A stretch of DNA of 64,000 nucleotides from Paucibacter sp. KCTC 42545 (GTDB taxonomy: Bacteria > Pseudomonadota > Gammaproteobacteria > Burkholderiales > Burkholderiaceae_C). This document shows positions 1 through 9,409 of the stretch, piece by piece. The notes beneath the pieces were generated by a model that was given only the letters and a program-made list of their open reading frames with translations, did not search any database and had not been told where the DNA came from. How positions within the stretch are numbered: the stretch's first letter is position 1; every line of letters begins with the position of its first letter. Location of the stretch: NCBI RefSeq assembly GCF_001477625.1, contig NZ_CP013692.1, positions 2,294,001-2,358,000 of the forward strand. The letters run 5' to 3'. The translations under genes and the position numbers were made by a program.

Positions 1-809
1 TCGCCAACCCGCGCGACCGCCTGGTCACCATCATGATCGCGCCGCTGATGACCTGCTCCGCTCGGCTGCCGGTCTATGCCTTGTTGATCGGCGCCTTCAT
101 TCCGCAACAGCAGATCTGGGGCGGGCTGGAATTGCAGGGCCTGGTGCTGTTCGGTCTCTACCTGGCAGGCATCGTCGGCGCCATGGCGGTGGCCTGGGTG
201 CTCAAGCAATTCACCAGCCGCGCCCAGGTGCGGCCCTTGATGATGGAGTTGCCCAGCTACCACTGGCCCAGCCCACGCAATGTGCTGATCGGCCTGTGGC
301 AGCGCGCGCAAATCTTCGTCAAACGGGTCGGCGGCATCATCTTGAGCCTGACCATCATTCTCTGGGCCCTGGCCAGCTTCCCCGCGCCGCCACCGGGCGC
401 CACCGGCAGTGCCATCGAGTACAGCATCGCCGGCTACCTGGGCCGCGGCTTGGCCGTCTTGTTTGAGCCCCTGGGCTTCAACTGGCAGATCAGCCTGGCC
501 CTGGTGCCAGGTCTTGCCGCCCGCGAGGTGGTCATCAGCGCGCTGGGCACGGTCTACGCCCTCTCGGCCAGCGGCACCGATGCCGCGCAAGCCCTGGCCC
601 CGCTGATCGCCAAGAGTTGGTCTTTGCCCACCGCCTTGTCGCTGCTGGCCTGGTTTGTGTTTGCCCCGCAGTGCATGGCCACCTTGGCCGCCACGCGGCG
701 CGAAACTGGCAGCCTGAAGTGGCCGCTGGTGATGGCAGCCTATCTCTTCGGCCTGGCCTATGCCGCGGCCTTCATCACCTTCCGGCTCAGCAGCATGCTG
801 CTGGGCTGA
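1..809 (+). CDS. feoB: Ferrous iron transporter FeoB, C-terminal part (5' end outside window)
   Basis: The reading frame is open from the first bases and ends at a TGA. The first residues read NPRDRLVTIMIAPLMTCSARLPVY, trimmed here to the hallmark IAPLMTCSARLPVY, which is the conserved Gate/core region of FeoB. Several hydrophobic segments follow, including the second Gate repeat with LVPGLAAREVVISALG. FeoB is the inner-membrane Fe(II) permease with an N-terminal G domain; that domain lies outside the window. No downstream partner such as FeoC follows on this strand. Identification from the conserved Gate motifs is firm. Confidence 0.95.
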   Translation, partial: ANPRDRLVTIMIAPLMTCSARLPVYALLIGAFIPQQQIWGGLELQGLVLFGLYLAGIVGAMAVAWVLKQFTSRAQVRPLMMELPSYHWPSPRNVLIGLWQRAQIFVKRVGGIILSLTIILWALASFPAPPPGATGSAIEYSIAGYLGRGLAVLFEPLGFNWQISLALVPGLAAREVVISALGTVYALSASGTDAAQALAPLIAKSWSLPTALSLLAWFVFAPQCMATLAATRRETGSLKWPLVMAAYLFGLAYAAAFITFRLSSMLLG

Positions 810-930
810 CACTCGCCGTTTAACGATCGCGTTGAGGCGGGACCGACAGGCCTTGCCTCAATCGAGGGGGTTGGCGTCGCTGGTGGTGGTATGTCCAGCC
901 GACCCTCTGCACGCAGTTGCGGCAACTCCA

Positions 931-1260
931 CTAGGTCACCAAGGCCACGGTCACTATCGCGCACATGTCCTCCAGAGCCTTGACGTCATGAAGCGCACAG
1001 CCCCGTAGGTATAAAAGCTGTCCGCTGCGAAGGATGTGTTCAGCGCCTTCGGCTGTGACCGACATCGCGCCGGCTACACAGTGAATCGTGATCTCTCCCG
1101 GTACCTTGTGCGGCGGCAGCGACTTGCCTGCCTGAAGCACCAAGCGCATCACCTCAAGGTCTTGGGACTTGAACAATGCCACGGTCTTTGCATCGCAAAG
1201 GTTCGCTCCCGGCGGCAAGACGTCGACCACCTGTCCGGGGAGTGCATGTGGAATGGCCAT
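931..1260 (-). CDS. Small cupin-domain protein
   Basis: This is a 109-residue single-domain protein. The segment PPHKVPGEITIHCVAGAMSV followed by LRSGQLLYLRGCALHDVKAL fits the two cupin motifs of a small beta-barrel protein. The first motif carries one His plus a Glu, the second a His, so a metal site is plausible but incomplete compared with the classic HxH-E-H set. A GTG codon lies two codons upstream at 1266; the ATG at 1260 is preferred although neither has a clear ribosome binding site. It stands alone between feoB and a gene on the other strand. Small cupins act as metal-dependent enzymes or sensors; the substrate here is unknown. Confidence 0.7.
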   Translation of the reverse strand: MAIPHALPGQVVDVLPPGANLCDAKTVALFKSQDLEVMRLVLQAGKSLPPHKVPGEITIHCVAGAMSVTAEGAEHILRSGQLLYLRGCALHDVKALEDMCAIVTVALVT

Positions 1261-1423
1261 GAACACGAGTATGCGCTCAGCCTCAAACTACGACGCCTAA
1301 CTAGGTGTTTACGTTGATGCCAGAGGCCTCAAGCAAGGGCTTGAGCGGGGCAAAGCTGTCCATACAATGCCCAGCTGAATCTTGACCCGATCAAGCCATC
1401 CTGTGTTTCTTGGAAAGACCACC

Positions 1424-1846
1424 ATGCAAGTTTCCCGACTGCTCGCCGCCCTGTTGTTGACGAGCGCCACCCAGGCTTTTGCTGCTGACCCGAGCTATCT
1501 GCTGGTCGATCACTCCAACGCGTCGCTGATGGACAAGACTACGGCCCAAGAAGTCTGGGCCAGCAAGGGCCCGGCCAAGTTCTACAAGTTCTACCCGGTC
1601 AAGAAGTGGGGCTTTGCCACGGACGTGGAAGGTGGCTTCGATGCTGACAAAAACTGCATCATCACCGCCCGCACCACCATGCTGCCACGCGGCGTGAAGG
1701 TGGACACCTTGGTCTTGCGGCCCGCCAAGTCGGCCACCACTTTTGGTGTGCAAGCCAACGCCACAGTCGAGCAATGCAAGGCCCTGGCCAAAGCCAAGCT
1801 GAGCGACAGCATGGACGCCGTGCGCACCGCCCTGCTGCACGACTGA
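1424..1846 (+). CDS. Small exported protein of unknown function
   Basis: The frame is open from 1382, but the ATG at 1424 gives a clean signal peptide (MQVSRLLAALLLTSATQAFAAD, cleavage expected after the AFA), so that start is chosen. The product is 140 residues, with a mature part of about 120. The mature protein contains two cysteines (NCIITAR and EQCKALAK) that could form a disulfide in the periplasm. I do not recognise the family. A hairpin with a short T run follows at 1875, so it is probably monocistronic. Confidence 0.75.
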   Translation: MQVSRLLAALLLTSATQAFAADPSYLLVDHSNASLMDKTTAQEVWASKGPAKFYKFYPVKKWGFATDVEGGFDADKNCIITARTTMLPRGVKVDTLVLRPAKSATTFGVQANATVEQCKALAKAKLSDSMDAVRTALLHD

Positions 1847-1874
1847 AGCGCGTCATGAACGCCGCGCCGAGCTC

Positions 1875-1898
1875 GCAAGCCTTGAATGGCTTGCTTTT
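1875..1898 (+). terminator. Probable intrinsic terminator
   Basis: Arms GCAAGCC and GGCTTGC with the loop TTGAAT are followed by TTTT. It lies 29 nt after the small exported protein gene and 52 nt before the patatin gene. The T run is short, so termination may be partial. Confidence 0.55.
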
Positions 1899-1949
1899 CG
1901 GCGCCATTTAATCAAGCCGGCGATTCACCCGCCGCCCTAGACTCAGCGC

Positions 1950-3767
1950 ATGGAGCATTCGCTGAGTTTTCGCGTTCGCGTCGCCGAGGTGCTGCGTGCC
2001 AGCGCCGTCTTCGGCTCACTGAGCGAAATCGTGCTGCAGGCCCTGGTGGGCGTGATGGACGAGTGGCGGGTGCATGGCGGCGAAGAGCTGATCCGCGAGG
2101 GCGCGGAATCCGACAGCATTCTCTTCGTCATCAGCGGCGGCCTGCGGGTCTGGCGCCGCGACCGGAACGGTCGCGTGCTGCTCTACAACCAAGTCCAACC
2201 CGGCCAGAGTGTGGGCGAGCTGGGCATGATTCTCCAGCAGCCACGCGCCCAACATGTAACGGCCTTGCGCGACTCGCGCCTGGCGCTGCTGAGCCGCCAA
2301 GCCTACGAGCAACTCTTGCAGCGTTTCCCGCTCGAACTGAGCCAGGTCTTTCTCAAGGCCGTCTACGACCGCATGCGCAATGCCACGGACGCGGTCGCCG
2401 TTCAAGGCCTGGCACAAACCTTCGCCCTGGTGCCCTTGCATGCGGATCCCGGCGTCGGGCCACTGGCGCAGGAGCTGAGCCTGGCGCTGTCCAAGCTTGG
2501 CCGCACCGCCCATCTCTGCCAAAGCCCGGACGGCCAGCAACTGCTGCTCAATGGCGAACTTTTCACTGGTCAGGATTGGGCTCGGCTGGAGGATGAGCAT
2601 GAATTCATCCTCTACGAAACCCCGGATCGCGATTGCGACTGGAGCCGCTTCGCCCTGCGCCAGGCCGACCAGCTGATTTACGTTTCTGCCGCGAATCAAT
2701 CCCCCGCCCTGACCGCGGTGGAGCAAAGCCTGATGGGCGAGACCGGCTACGCTTTCAAGCGCCATCATCTGGTGCTGCTGCACCCCAGCGATCAAGCCGA
2801 ACCGGTGCCGCCCGCCCCCTGGCACCAGGGCCGCGACCTGGAGCGCATCTACCCGCTGCGGCGCGAGCGGCGTGATGATGCCGAGCGCCTGGCCCGCTTT
2901 CTCACCGGCCGCGCCGTTGGCCTGGTGCTAGGCGGCGGCGGCGCGCGTGGTTTTGCGCATCTGGGCGTGCTGCGCGCCTTGCAGGAATGCCATATTCCCG
3001 TCGACCTGATTGGCGGCAACAGCATGGGCGCACTGATCGGGGCCCAGGTGGCTTGCGACCTCTGCCTGCCCGAGATCCTGCGCAACACGCAAAAGTTTGC
3101 CGCAGGCGGCGAGCGCCCTACCCTGCCCTTGATTTCCATCGTTGGCGGCCGCCGGGTCGAGCGCGACCTCAAGCGCATGTTTGGTGAGCGCTTGATCGAG
3201 GGCCTGTGGCGGCCCTATTTCGCCGCCGCCTGCAACCTCACCCTGGGCAATACCACCGTGCAAGACCAGGGCCCGCTGTGGCGCGCGGTGCTGGCCAGCA
3301 ACTCGCCCGCCGGCCTCTTTCCGCCGGTGTTGTTGGATGGCCAGCTGCTGGTGGACGGCGCAATTCTGGAGAACGTGCCGGTGCAAGCCATGCGCATGCG
3401 CCTGGGCACGCCGCTGGAGCGGCGGCGAGGGAACGGCCGCATCATCGCCATCGATGTGGATGTGCGTGAGAACCTCAGCGCCGACCCCGGCCTGCAGCGC
3501 CTGACGGTGATGAGTACCCTCAAACGCATGCTCTCCGCCAAGGCGCCCTCATCGCCAAGCATTGCCGACATCCTTTACAGCGCCGGCCATGTTGGCGGCC
3601 TGAATCAGCGCTTTCGCACCATCGCCCAGGCCGACCACTATTTGGAGCCACCGGTGGCCGATTTTTCCCTCATGGCCTATGCCAAGGGAGCCGATATCGC
3701 CGAAGTTGGCTATCGCTACGCCATGGAAAAAATCAGTCAATGGGATCATCACCAGACCGGCCACTGA
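1950..3767 (+). CDS. Cyclic-nucleotide-binding domain/patatin-like phospholipase (NTE/RssA type)
   Basis: The 605-residue protein has an N-terminal cNMP-binding fold (about residues 10-130, with the PGQSVGELGMI phosphate-binding-cassette-like turn), a middle region, and a C-terminal patatin domain (about 320-590). The patatin domain shows the oxyanion loop GGGGARG, the nucleophile elbow GNSMG (Ser358) and the DGA motif (Asp469), so the Ser-Asp dyad is intact. This layout matches neuropathy-target-esterase-like lysophospholipases. There is no signal peptide, and action at the inner leaflet is likely. The stop codon overlaps the start of the peptide synthetase by 28 nt, so the two are probably co-translated. 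It may supply or remove acyl chains for that enzyme, which is an inference. Confidence 0.9.
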   Translation: MEHSLSFRVRVAEVLRASAVFGSLSEIVLQALVGVMDEWRVHGGEELIREGAESDSILFVISGGLRVWRRDRNGRVLLYNQVQPGQSVGELGMILQQPRAQHVTALRDSRLALLSRQAYEQLLQRFPLELSQVFLKAVYDRMRNATDAVAVQGLAQTFALVPLHADPGVGPLAQELSLALSKLGRTAHLCQSPDGQQLLLNGELFTGQDWARLEDEHEFILYETPDRDCDWSRFALRQADQLIYVSAANQSPALTAVEQSLMGETGYAFKRHHLVLLHPSDQAEPVPPAPWHQGRDLERIYPLRRERRDDAERLARFLTGRAVGLVLGGGGARGFAHLGVLRALQECHIPVDLIGGNSMGALIGAQVACDLCLPEILRNTQKFAAGGERPTLPLISIVGGRRVERDLKRMFGERLIEGLWRPYFAAACNLTLGNTTVQDQGPLWRAVLASNSPAGLFPPVLLDGQLLVDGAILENVPVQAMRMRLGTPLERRRGNGRIIAIDVDVRENLSADPGLQRLTVMSTLKRMLSAKAPSSPSIADILYSAGHVGGLNQRFRTIAQADHYLEPPVADFSLMAYAKGADIAEVGYRYAMEKISQWDHHQTGH

Positions 3768-6700
3768 ACGCCCCAGCGCTAACCCTGCCACTCTCGCTGA
3801 GCCAGCGCGAGGTCTGGCTGGATCAGCGGGCCTGGCCGGGCAGCGCCCACCTCAATATTGGTGGTGGCGCATTCCTGGTCGGCCGGCTGGATCTCGCACG
3901 CTTCGAGCACGCCTTGCGCCTGCTGGTGAACCGCTGCGACGCCCTGCGCCTGGCCCCGCTGGCCGATGGCACGCAACAGCTACTGCCCTTTTTTGAGCCC
4001 CGGCTAGAGCTGGTGGACATGGCCACTGGACACGGCCATGCCCAGCCACTTGACGCCTCGGCCGCCAAGCAAGCCATGCGCGATTGGTGGAATGCCCGCA
4101 TCCGCGAGCCCTTTGTGCTGGGCGGCCAGCCGCCCTGGCGCTTCGCCCTGCTGCGCGCCAATGATGAGCTGCATGGCCTAACGATTCAGTTCCACCATCT
4201 GGTGATGGACGGCTGGGGCACCACCCAGGTGATGCGCGAATGGGCCGAGATCTACCAAGCCTTGGGCCAGGAAGCCAGACCCGGCGAGGAATTCGCCGAG
4301 CTGCATCAACTGATGCAAGTACGCGGGGCGGGCAATCAGCCCCAAGCGGCGCCCCCTGGCTCGCCACCCGCCGCATCCGCCCCCGCGGCCAGCTACCTGG
4401 ACTTCATCGAAGAGTCCACGCAATACCAAGCCTCCGCCCTGTTCGAGCGTGACGCCAATTATTGGCGCCAGCATCTGCATGAATTACCCAAACCCTTGAT
4501 CGAGCCACGCCGGCGCTTGGCCGCCGAGCCCGATGGCGGCACCGCAGCAAGCAGCGGCGCCAAGTCACTGCCGCCCGCCCATGTCGTGACCCAGCAGTTG
4601 GATCAGGCCGACTACGCGGCGTTGAGCAATGCCGCACTGGCCCTGGGGGCAACGCCCTTCACTTGTTTTCTGGCCGCCCTGGCGCTGTACTTCGCCCGCG
4701 TCCAGGAGCGCCAGTCGGTGCTGATTGGGGTGCCCAGCCTGAACCGCTCTGGCCGGCGCTTTCGCCAGACGCCAGGCATGTTTGTGGGCATTCTGGCCAT
4801 CAAGATCCAGCTCGACCCGCAAAGCAGCGCGGCCGAGCTGCTCGCCCATGTGGCCCAACAAGTGCAAGGCGCACTGCGCCACCCGCGCTACCCGCTGAGC
4901 GATTTGAGCCACCAATTGCAGCTGCTGCGGGAGGGGCGCGACAGCTTGCTGGACGTGCTGCTGTCCTTCGAGCGGCAAGACTATGCCTTGGAGTTCGGCG
5001 CGGCGGAGCTGCAGGACTCGCGCCAGCTTTTTGCCGGCCTGGCGCGCTACCCGCTGGCCGTGACGGTGTGTGAATTCGCCGGTGCGGCCGACACCGAGAT
5101 GGTGCTGGAAAGTAGCAGCCTGGCCTTCAGTGCCGCCGAAACCGCCATGCTGGGCCGGCGCATCTGGCACTTGGCCCAAACCCTGGTGCAAGAACCGCGC
5201 GATCGCTTGAGCCAGTTCGAAATTGTCCCTGGCGAGGAACGCTGGGCGCTGCTGGAAGGCTTGCACAAGGATCTGGCCCAGCTCGATGCCCCGCAGCCCT
5301 ATATCGACTTGTTCGAGCACCAGGCCGCCTTGCGCCCCGAGGCCTGCGCGCTGATCTGGGAGCAAACCGAGGGCCAAGGCCAGGAAGGAACCACCTGCCA
5401 GCTGAGCTACTCGGCGCTGGCGCGTCGGGTCGAGTCCTTGGCGGGGCAGTTGCGCCAGCTCGGCGCGACCCGCAACAAGGTGGTGGCCCTGGCCGCCGAG
5501 CGTTCGCCCGAGATGGTGGTGGCCTTATTGGCCATCGGCCGCGCCGGGGCAGCCTTTTTGCCGCTGGACCCGCAGTTGCCGCACGCCCGCTTGGCCAGCA
5601 TCTTGCTTGACAGCGAGGCCGTGGCCTTATTGGTGGACAGCCATTTGTCGGCCGAGCTGCCGCCACTGCATTCACGCTGCCTGCGCATCCCCAAGCTGAG
5701 CGAACCCATTCCCGCGCCCGAGCCTGCCGAGGCGGTGCATGCCGAATCTTTGTGGACCTGGGCCAAGGCCAGGCCCGAGGATCTGGCCTATGTGCTCTTC
5801 ACCTCCGGCTCCACCGGCCGGCCCAAGGGGGTGATGATTGAACATGACACCTTGTCGCGCCGCCTGGCTTGGTTGTCGCGCGCCTGGGCCATCAATGCCG
5901 GTGACCGATCGGCCCAGGGCACGCAGCTGGGCTTTGACCCCGCGCTGATCGAACTCTTGCTGCCGCTGACCCAGGGCGCCAGCATCGCTCTGCCGCCCCC
6001 AGGCCGGCTGCACCCGCAAAAGCTGGCGGCCTTCATCCTCAAGCATGAGGCCACCTTCAGCGCTTTTGTGCCGACCACGCTTGGCGGCCTGCTGGCCGGC
6101 TGGCGCGGCAAGAACAGCAAGAGCAAGCAGCTCAAGCTGCGCGTGGCCTGCTGTGGCGGCGAGGTGCTGGCGCCCGAGCTGGCGCAGCGCTTTGTCGATG
6201 AAACCGGCGTGCGGCTCTACAACGTCTACGGTCCTACCGAGACGGCCATCTTCGCCACCGCCTGGCTGTGCCAGGGCAGCCAGGATGCCAATGGCGATGC
6301 AGAGCCTGGCATGCAGACGTTGGAGCCCAGCGGCGACATCCCCATCGGCCGCCCCATCGACGACACCCGCATCTACGTGCTCAGCCCAGACCTGGAGCCC
6401 CAGCCCTTCGGCGTGCCGGGCGATATCTTCATCGGCGGCAAAGCGGTGGCGCGCGGCTACCTGGGCCGCCCCGACCTGAATGCGCTGGCCTTTGTGCCAG
6501 ACCCTTTTGTCGAAGCTAGCGTACCGCCGCAACGCATGTATCGCAGCGGCGACCGCGGCTGGCTGGACACCCTCGGTAATCTGCATTTCAGCGGCCGCAA
6601 TGACCGCCAGATCAAGCTGCGCGGCTACCGCATTGAGCTGGGCGATGTGGAGGCGGCCTGCTGCGCCGTGCCCGGGGTCAAACAGGCCGTGGTGCAGAAA

Positions 6701-7999
6701 ATTGATCACGAGGGCAAAGCCTTGCTGCACGCCTGGCTGGCGCTGGAGCTGCCGCTGGGCCTGCCCGAGGTGCAAGCCGGCCTGCGCGCGCGCCTGCCCG
6801 ACTACATGCGCCCGAGCAGCTACTCCTTGATGGCCGAGCTGCCGCTGAGCAGCAATGGCAAGATCGACCACAAAGCCCTGCCTGCGCCGCTGCTAGCCGG
6901 CGTCAAAGCTGAGCACCGCGAAGCCAATACCGAGCTGGAGCGTGAGCTGCAAAAACAATGGTCGCTGGCCTTGCGCGCACCGCTGCCCAAGCCTGCAGCG
7001 TCCGAAGAGCACACGGCCGAAGCGCCCTTGCCCCTGGTGGGCCTGCACGACAACTTCTTCGACCTGGGCGGCGATTCACTCGCGGCCTTGAGCATTCTGG
7101 ATGCGATGGAGCAGGTTCTGGGCCGCCGATTGCCGCTGCAATTGATCACCGACAACCCCACCATCGCCCAACTGGCCCAAACGCTCACAAAACCGCAAGC
7201 TCGGCCCGGTATCCTGCGCGCCATGAACTACAGCCCCGGTGCCGCTCCGCTCTATCTGGCCTCTTCCGGCCATGGTGATGTGATGCGTTTGCAAAACCTC
7301 GCCTCAGCCCTGAAGGGCGAGGTCAATCTCTTCATGCTGCAAGCGCCGCTTGACCCGGCGCCCGCCACCATGGCGGAATTCGCCAGCCTCTATGCCGACA
7401 GCATCCTGGCCCAGAACAACCCGCCCGGCTGGTTGGCCGGCTTCTCGGTGGGCGGCATCACCGCCATCGAAACCGCGAATGAACTGGCACGGCGCGGCCA
7501 TGCGGTGCGCGGCCTGATCCTGCTCGACTCCATCCACCCCGACGCCATGTTTGGCGGCGCCGGCTCCTGGCGCACGCTGGGCTGGCTGGTGCAAAAACTG
7601 CATGTTCAAGACCTCAGCATGAACGGCCGCCGCCTGGGCGCCATGTTCAGCGACCCCGGCCTGATCAGCCAGGTGCTGGCCTTGCGTGGTTACCGCAGCG
7701 CGGGTTTTGAGGGGCCGGTGCTGCTGATCAAATCCACCGGCCTGGCCAGCTGGAACCGCTTGCTCTTCAAACCTTGGCAACGCCTCATGCCCAAAAGCAT
7801 GGTCACGCGCGAAGTCAGCGGCTTGCACGGCTCGATTTTCGAGCCCCAGCATGTGGACCAACTGGCCAATGAGTTGCGGGAGTTTCTGCAGGCCTGTGAA
7901 GCGCTGGAAGGCCGCAGCGACGACGCCAGCGATGCCGAGCCCATGGGCACGCTGAGCGATGCCGCAGGTCAAGCTCTGCACTCAGGCTTGCCCGCATGA
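3740..7999 (+). CDS. Single-module non-ribosomal peptide synthetase (C-A-T-TE)
   Basis: The product has 1419 residues. Domains in order: condensation (about 10-450) with HHLVMDG at 152-158; adenylation (about 520-1050) with A3 core YVLFTSGSTGRPKG near 684, YGPTE near 830 and the catalytic Lys in SNGKID near 1041; a carrier domain with FFDLGGDSL and the phosphopantetheine Ser near 1113; and a type I thioesterase with GFSVG (Ser near 1236) and His near 1363. All key motifs are intact. A hand alignment to GrsA gives the pocket Asp in FDPALIEL (Asp733), consistent with an alpha-amino acid; the rest of the code (roughly D-P-I-A-A-C-V-I-F) matches nothing I know. An N-terminal C domain in a lone module suggests it accepts an acyl group supplied in trans. 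It overlaps the patatin gene and shares ATGA with the next gene. No MbtH or phosphopantetheinyl transferase gene is nearby. Confidence 0.93.
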   Translation: MGSSPDRPLNAPALTLPLSLSQREVWLDQRAWPGSAHLNIGGGAFLVGRLDLARFEHALRLLVNRCDALRLAPLADGTQQLLPFFEPRLELVDMATGHGHAQPLDASAAKQAMRDWWNARIREPFVLGGQPPWRFALLRANDELHGLTIQFHHLVMDGWGTTQVMREWAEIYQALGQEARPGEEFAELHQLMQVRGAGNQPQAAPPGSPPAASAPAASYLDFIEESTQYQASALFERDANYWRQHLHELPKPLIEPRRRLAAEPDGGTAASSGAKSLPPAHVVTQQLDQADYAALSNAALALGATPFTCFLAALALYFARVQERQSVLIGVPSLNRSGRRFRQTPGMFVGILAIKIQLDPQSSAAELLAHVAQQVQGALRHPRYPLSDLSHQLQLLREGRDSLLDVLLSFERQDYALEFGAAELQDSRQLFAGLARYPLAVTVCEFAGAADTEMVLESSSLAFSAAETAMLGRRIWHLAQTLVQEPRDRLSQFEIVPGEERWALLEGLHKDLAQLDAPQPYIDLFEHQAALRPEACALIWEQTEGQGQEGTTCQLSYSALARRVESLAGQLRQLGATRNKVVALAAERSPEMVVALLAIGRAGAAFLPLDPQLPHARLASILLDSEAVALLVDSHLSAELPPLHSRCLRIPKLSEPIPAPEPAEAVHAESLWTWAKARPEDLAYVLFTSGSTGRPKGVMIEHDTLSRRLAWLSRAWAINAGDRSAQGTQLGFDPALIELLLPLTQGASIALPPPGRLHPQKLAAFILKHEATFSAFVPTTLGGLLAGWRGKNSKSKQLKLRVACCGGEVLAPELAQRFVDETGVRLYNVYGPTETAIFATAWLCQGSQDANGDAEPGMQTLEPSGDIPIGRPIDDTRIYVLSPDLEPQPFGVPGDIFIGGKAVARGYLGRPDLNALAFVPDPFVEASVPPQRMYRSGDRGWLDTLGNLHFSGRNDRQIKLRGYRIELGDVEAACCAVPGVKQAVVQKIDHEGKALLHAWLALELPLGLPEVQAGLRARLPDYMRPSSYSLMAELPLSSNGKIDHKALPAPLLAGVKAEHREANTELERELQKQWSLALRAPLPKPAASEEHTAEAPLPLVGLHDNFFDLGGDSLAALSILDAMEQVLGRRLPLQLITDNPTIAQLAQTLTKPQARPGILRAMNYSPGAAPLYLASSGHGDVMRLQNLASALKGEVNLFMLQAPLDPAPATMAEFASLYADSILAQNNPPGWLAGFSVGGITAIETANELARRGHAVRGLILLDSIHPDAMFGGAGSWRTLGWLVQKLHVQDLSMNGRRLGAMFSDPGLISQVLALRGYRSAGFEGPVLLIKSTGLASWNRLLFKPWQRLMPKSMVTREVSGLHGSIFEPQHVDQLANELREFLQACEALEGRSDDASDAEPMGTLSDAAGQALHSGLPA

Positions 8000-8691
8000 G
8001 CCCCTCGATGCACAAACGGCGCTTGCAGCGCCGGCTGATTCTGCTCGGCCTGTGCCTGCTGGCCTTGCTGGGCCTGGCCTTGGCATGGAGCAGCACGCCG
8101 CTGCGCGAAGCCCTTGACCCGGCAAAGCTATTGGCCCAGCTGCAAGCACGCGGTCAAGCCATGGGCCCGCTGCTGACGATTGCATTCTTTTCGCTCGCCG
8201 TGAGCCTGGCCGTGCCATTGAGCTTGCTGACCTTGCTGATGATTGCCGCGCTTGGGCCGCTGCAAGGCGCGCTGGCCAGTGTGGCGGGCGCCTTGATCGG
8301 CGCGGCGCTGAGCCACGGCGCCGGCAGCCTGCTGGGCCACGAGGCGCTGTGCCGCCTGGCCGGGCCGCGTGTGCAGCAACTCAGCCAAAGCCTGGGTGAG
8401 CGCGGCTTGCTGGCCGTCATCACCTTGCGCCTGCTGCCCGTGGCGCCTTTTGCGGTGGTGAATATGGTGGCCGGCGCCACCCATATTCGCTTGATCGATA
8501 TGCTGCTGGGCACCTTGATCGGCATCCTGCCCTCCACCCTGGTGATGGCCTTTTTTCTGGACACCATTCTGCAGGCCGTCCAACACCCAGGGCCGCTGAC
8601 CTGGGCCGTGTTGGCCGGGGCCCTGCTGCTGCTGGGTGTGGCCATGGCGCTGGTGCGGCGCTGGATGCGGCGGCAAGGTCGCGAGCTGTAG
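7996..8691 (+). CDS. TVP38/TMEM64 (VTT/DedA-like) membrane protein
   Basis: This 231-residue integral membrane protein has a basic N-terminus, a first hydrophobic helix, then the VTT core. The core includes the re-entrant-type segment around LAVPLSLLTLLMIAALGPLQG and the conserved LRLLPVAPFAVVNMVAGATHI. VTT/DedA proteins are linked to lipid scrambling or flipping and to membrane homeostasis. The start codon overlaps the stop of the peptide synthetase gene (ATGA), so this is the third gene of a translationally coupled operon. A role in moving the lipid-like product or undecaprenyl/phospholipid across the inner membrane is an inference from that coupling. Confidence 0.88.
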   Translation: MSPSMHKRRLQRRLILLGLCLLALLGLALAWSSTPLREALDPAKLLAQLQARGQAMGPLLTIAFFSLAVSLAVPLSLLTLLMIAALGPLQGALASVAGALIGAALSHGAGSLLGHEALCRLAGPRVQQLSQSLGERGLLAVITLRLLPVAPFAVVNMVAGATHIRLIDMLLGTLIGILPSTLVMAFFLDTILQAVQHPGPLTWAVLAGALLLLGVAMALVRRWMRRQGREL

Positions 8692-8761
8692 GCCGGCGGC
8701 TTGGCGGGTCAAAAGGCCAGCGGTTAAGCAAATGACTGCCGACGACTCGCCCAAGCGCGCG

Positions 8762-9409
8762 TCACACCCGCGCCTGAATTTCATACGCGCAGCGCCGCCC
8801 GCCGCTGAGTTGGTGCTCCACCCGCGCCACCTGCGCGCCCTCGCCCAAGCATGCTTGGAACAAGGCAAGCTCGGAGCGGCAAAAGCCCTGGCACTGGGTC
8901 GCGGCGGCGCAGATGGGGCAGTGGTCTTCAATCAACAGCAGCACCTGGCTCGCGCCGCGCCCTTGCCCTTGCCCTTGCACTTCCACCCGGGCCATATAAC
9001 CTTCTTCGGCCCGCAGCGCGGCCAGCGCACGCACTTTCGCCGCCAAGCTGGGCTTGCCAAGCAGCCTGGCTTGGTAGAGGGCTAGGGTTTCACGCTCCCT
9101 GGCCTCAATCAATTGCTCAAGCGCCTGCGGCCCCAGCACTTGCGCGGCTTGACGGATCAGTTGCACGGCCAGGTCGCCATGCCGATCCGGGAAGCGGGCA
9201 TGGCCGGCTGCGCTGAGCGACCAAATCCGTGTCGGCCGCCCGGCGCCGCGCACCTCATCCTCTGCGGTCAACAAACCCTGCTGCAGCAAGGCCTGCAACT
9301 GCTTGTGCGCCCCCATGGGCGTGATGGCACAGGCGGCAGCCAAGGTCGCCGCCGCCTGCGGCCCGCGGCTTTTGAGCTGGTAGAGCAATTGCTCGGCGAG
9401 CTTGCTCAT
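8762..9409 (-). CDS. SufR-like helix-turn-helix regulator with C-terminal cysteine cluster
   Basis: The protein has 215 residues from the ATG at 9409, which overlaps the stop of the upstream MFS gene as ATGA; a longer frame exists but starts inside that gene. The N-terminal winged HTH (about 5-75, ending in GAGRPTRIWSLS) is of the DeoR/ArsR-like COG2345 type. The C-terminus carries HCPICAAATQCQGFCRSEL and a final RRCAYEI. The spacing Cys-x12-Cys fits the iron-sulfur-binding region of SufR, but the third SufR Cys position is Gly here. It probably senses an Fe-S or redox signal and controls its own operon through the palindrome at 10790. Confidence 0.8.
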   Translation of the reverse strand: MSKLAEQLLYQLKSRGPQAAATLAAACAITPMGAHKQLQALLQQGLLTAEDEVRGAGRPTRIWSLSAAGHARFPDRHGDLAVQLIRQAAQVLGPQALEQLIEARERETLALYQARLLGKPSLAAKVRALAALRAEEGYMARVEVQGQGQGRGASQVLLLIEDHCPICAAATQCQGFCRSELALFQACLGEGAQVARVEHQLSGGRRCAYEIQARV

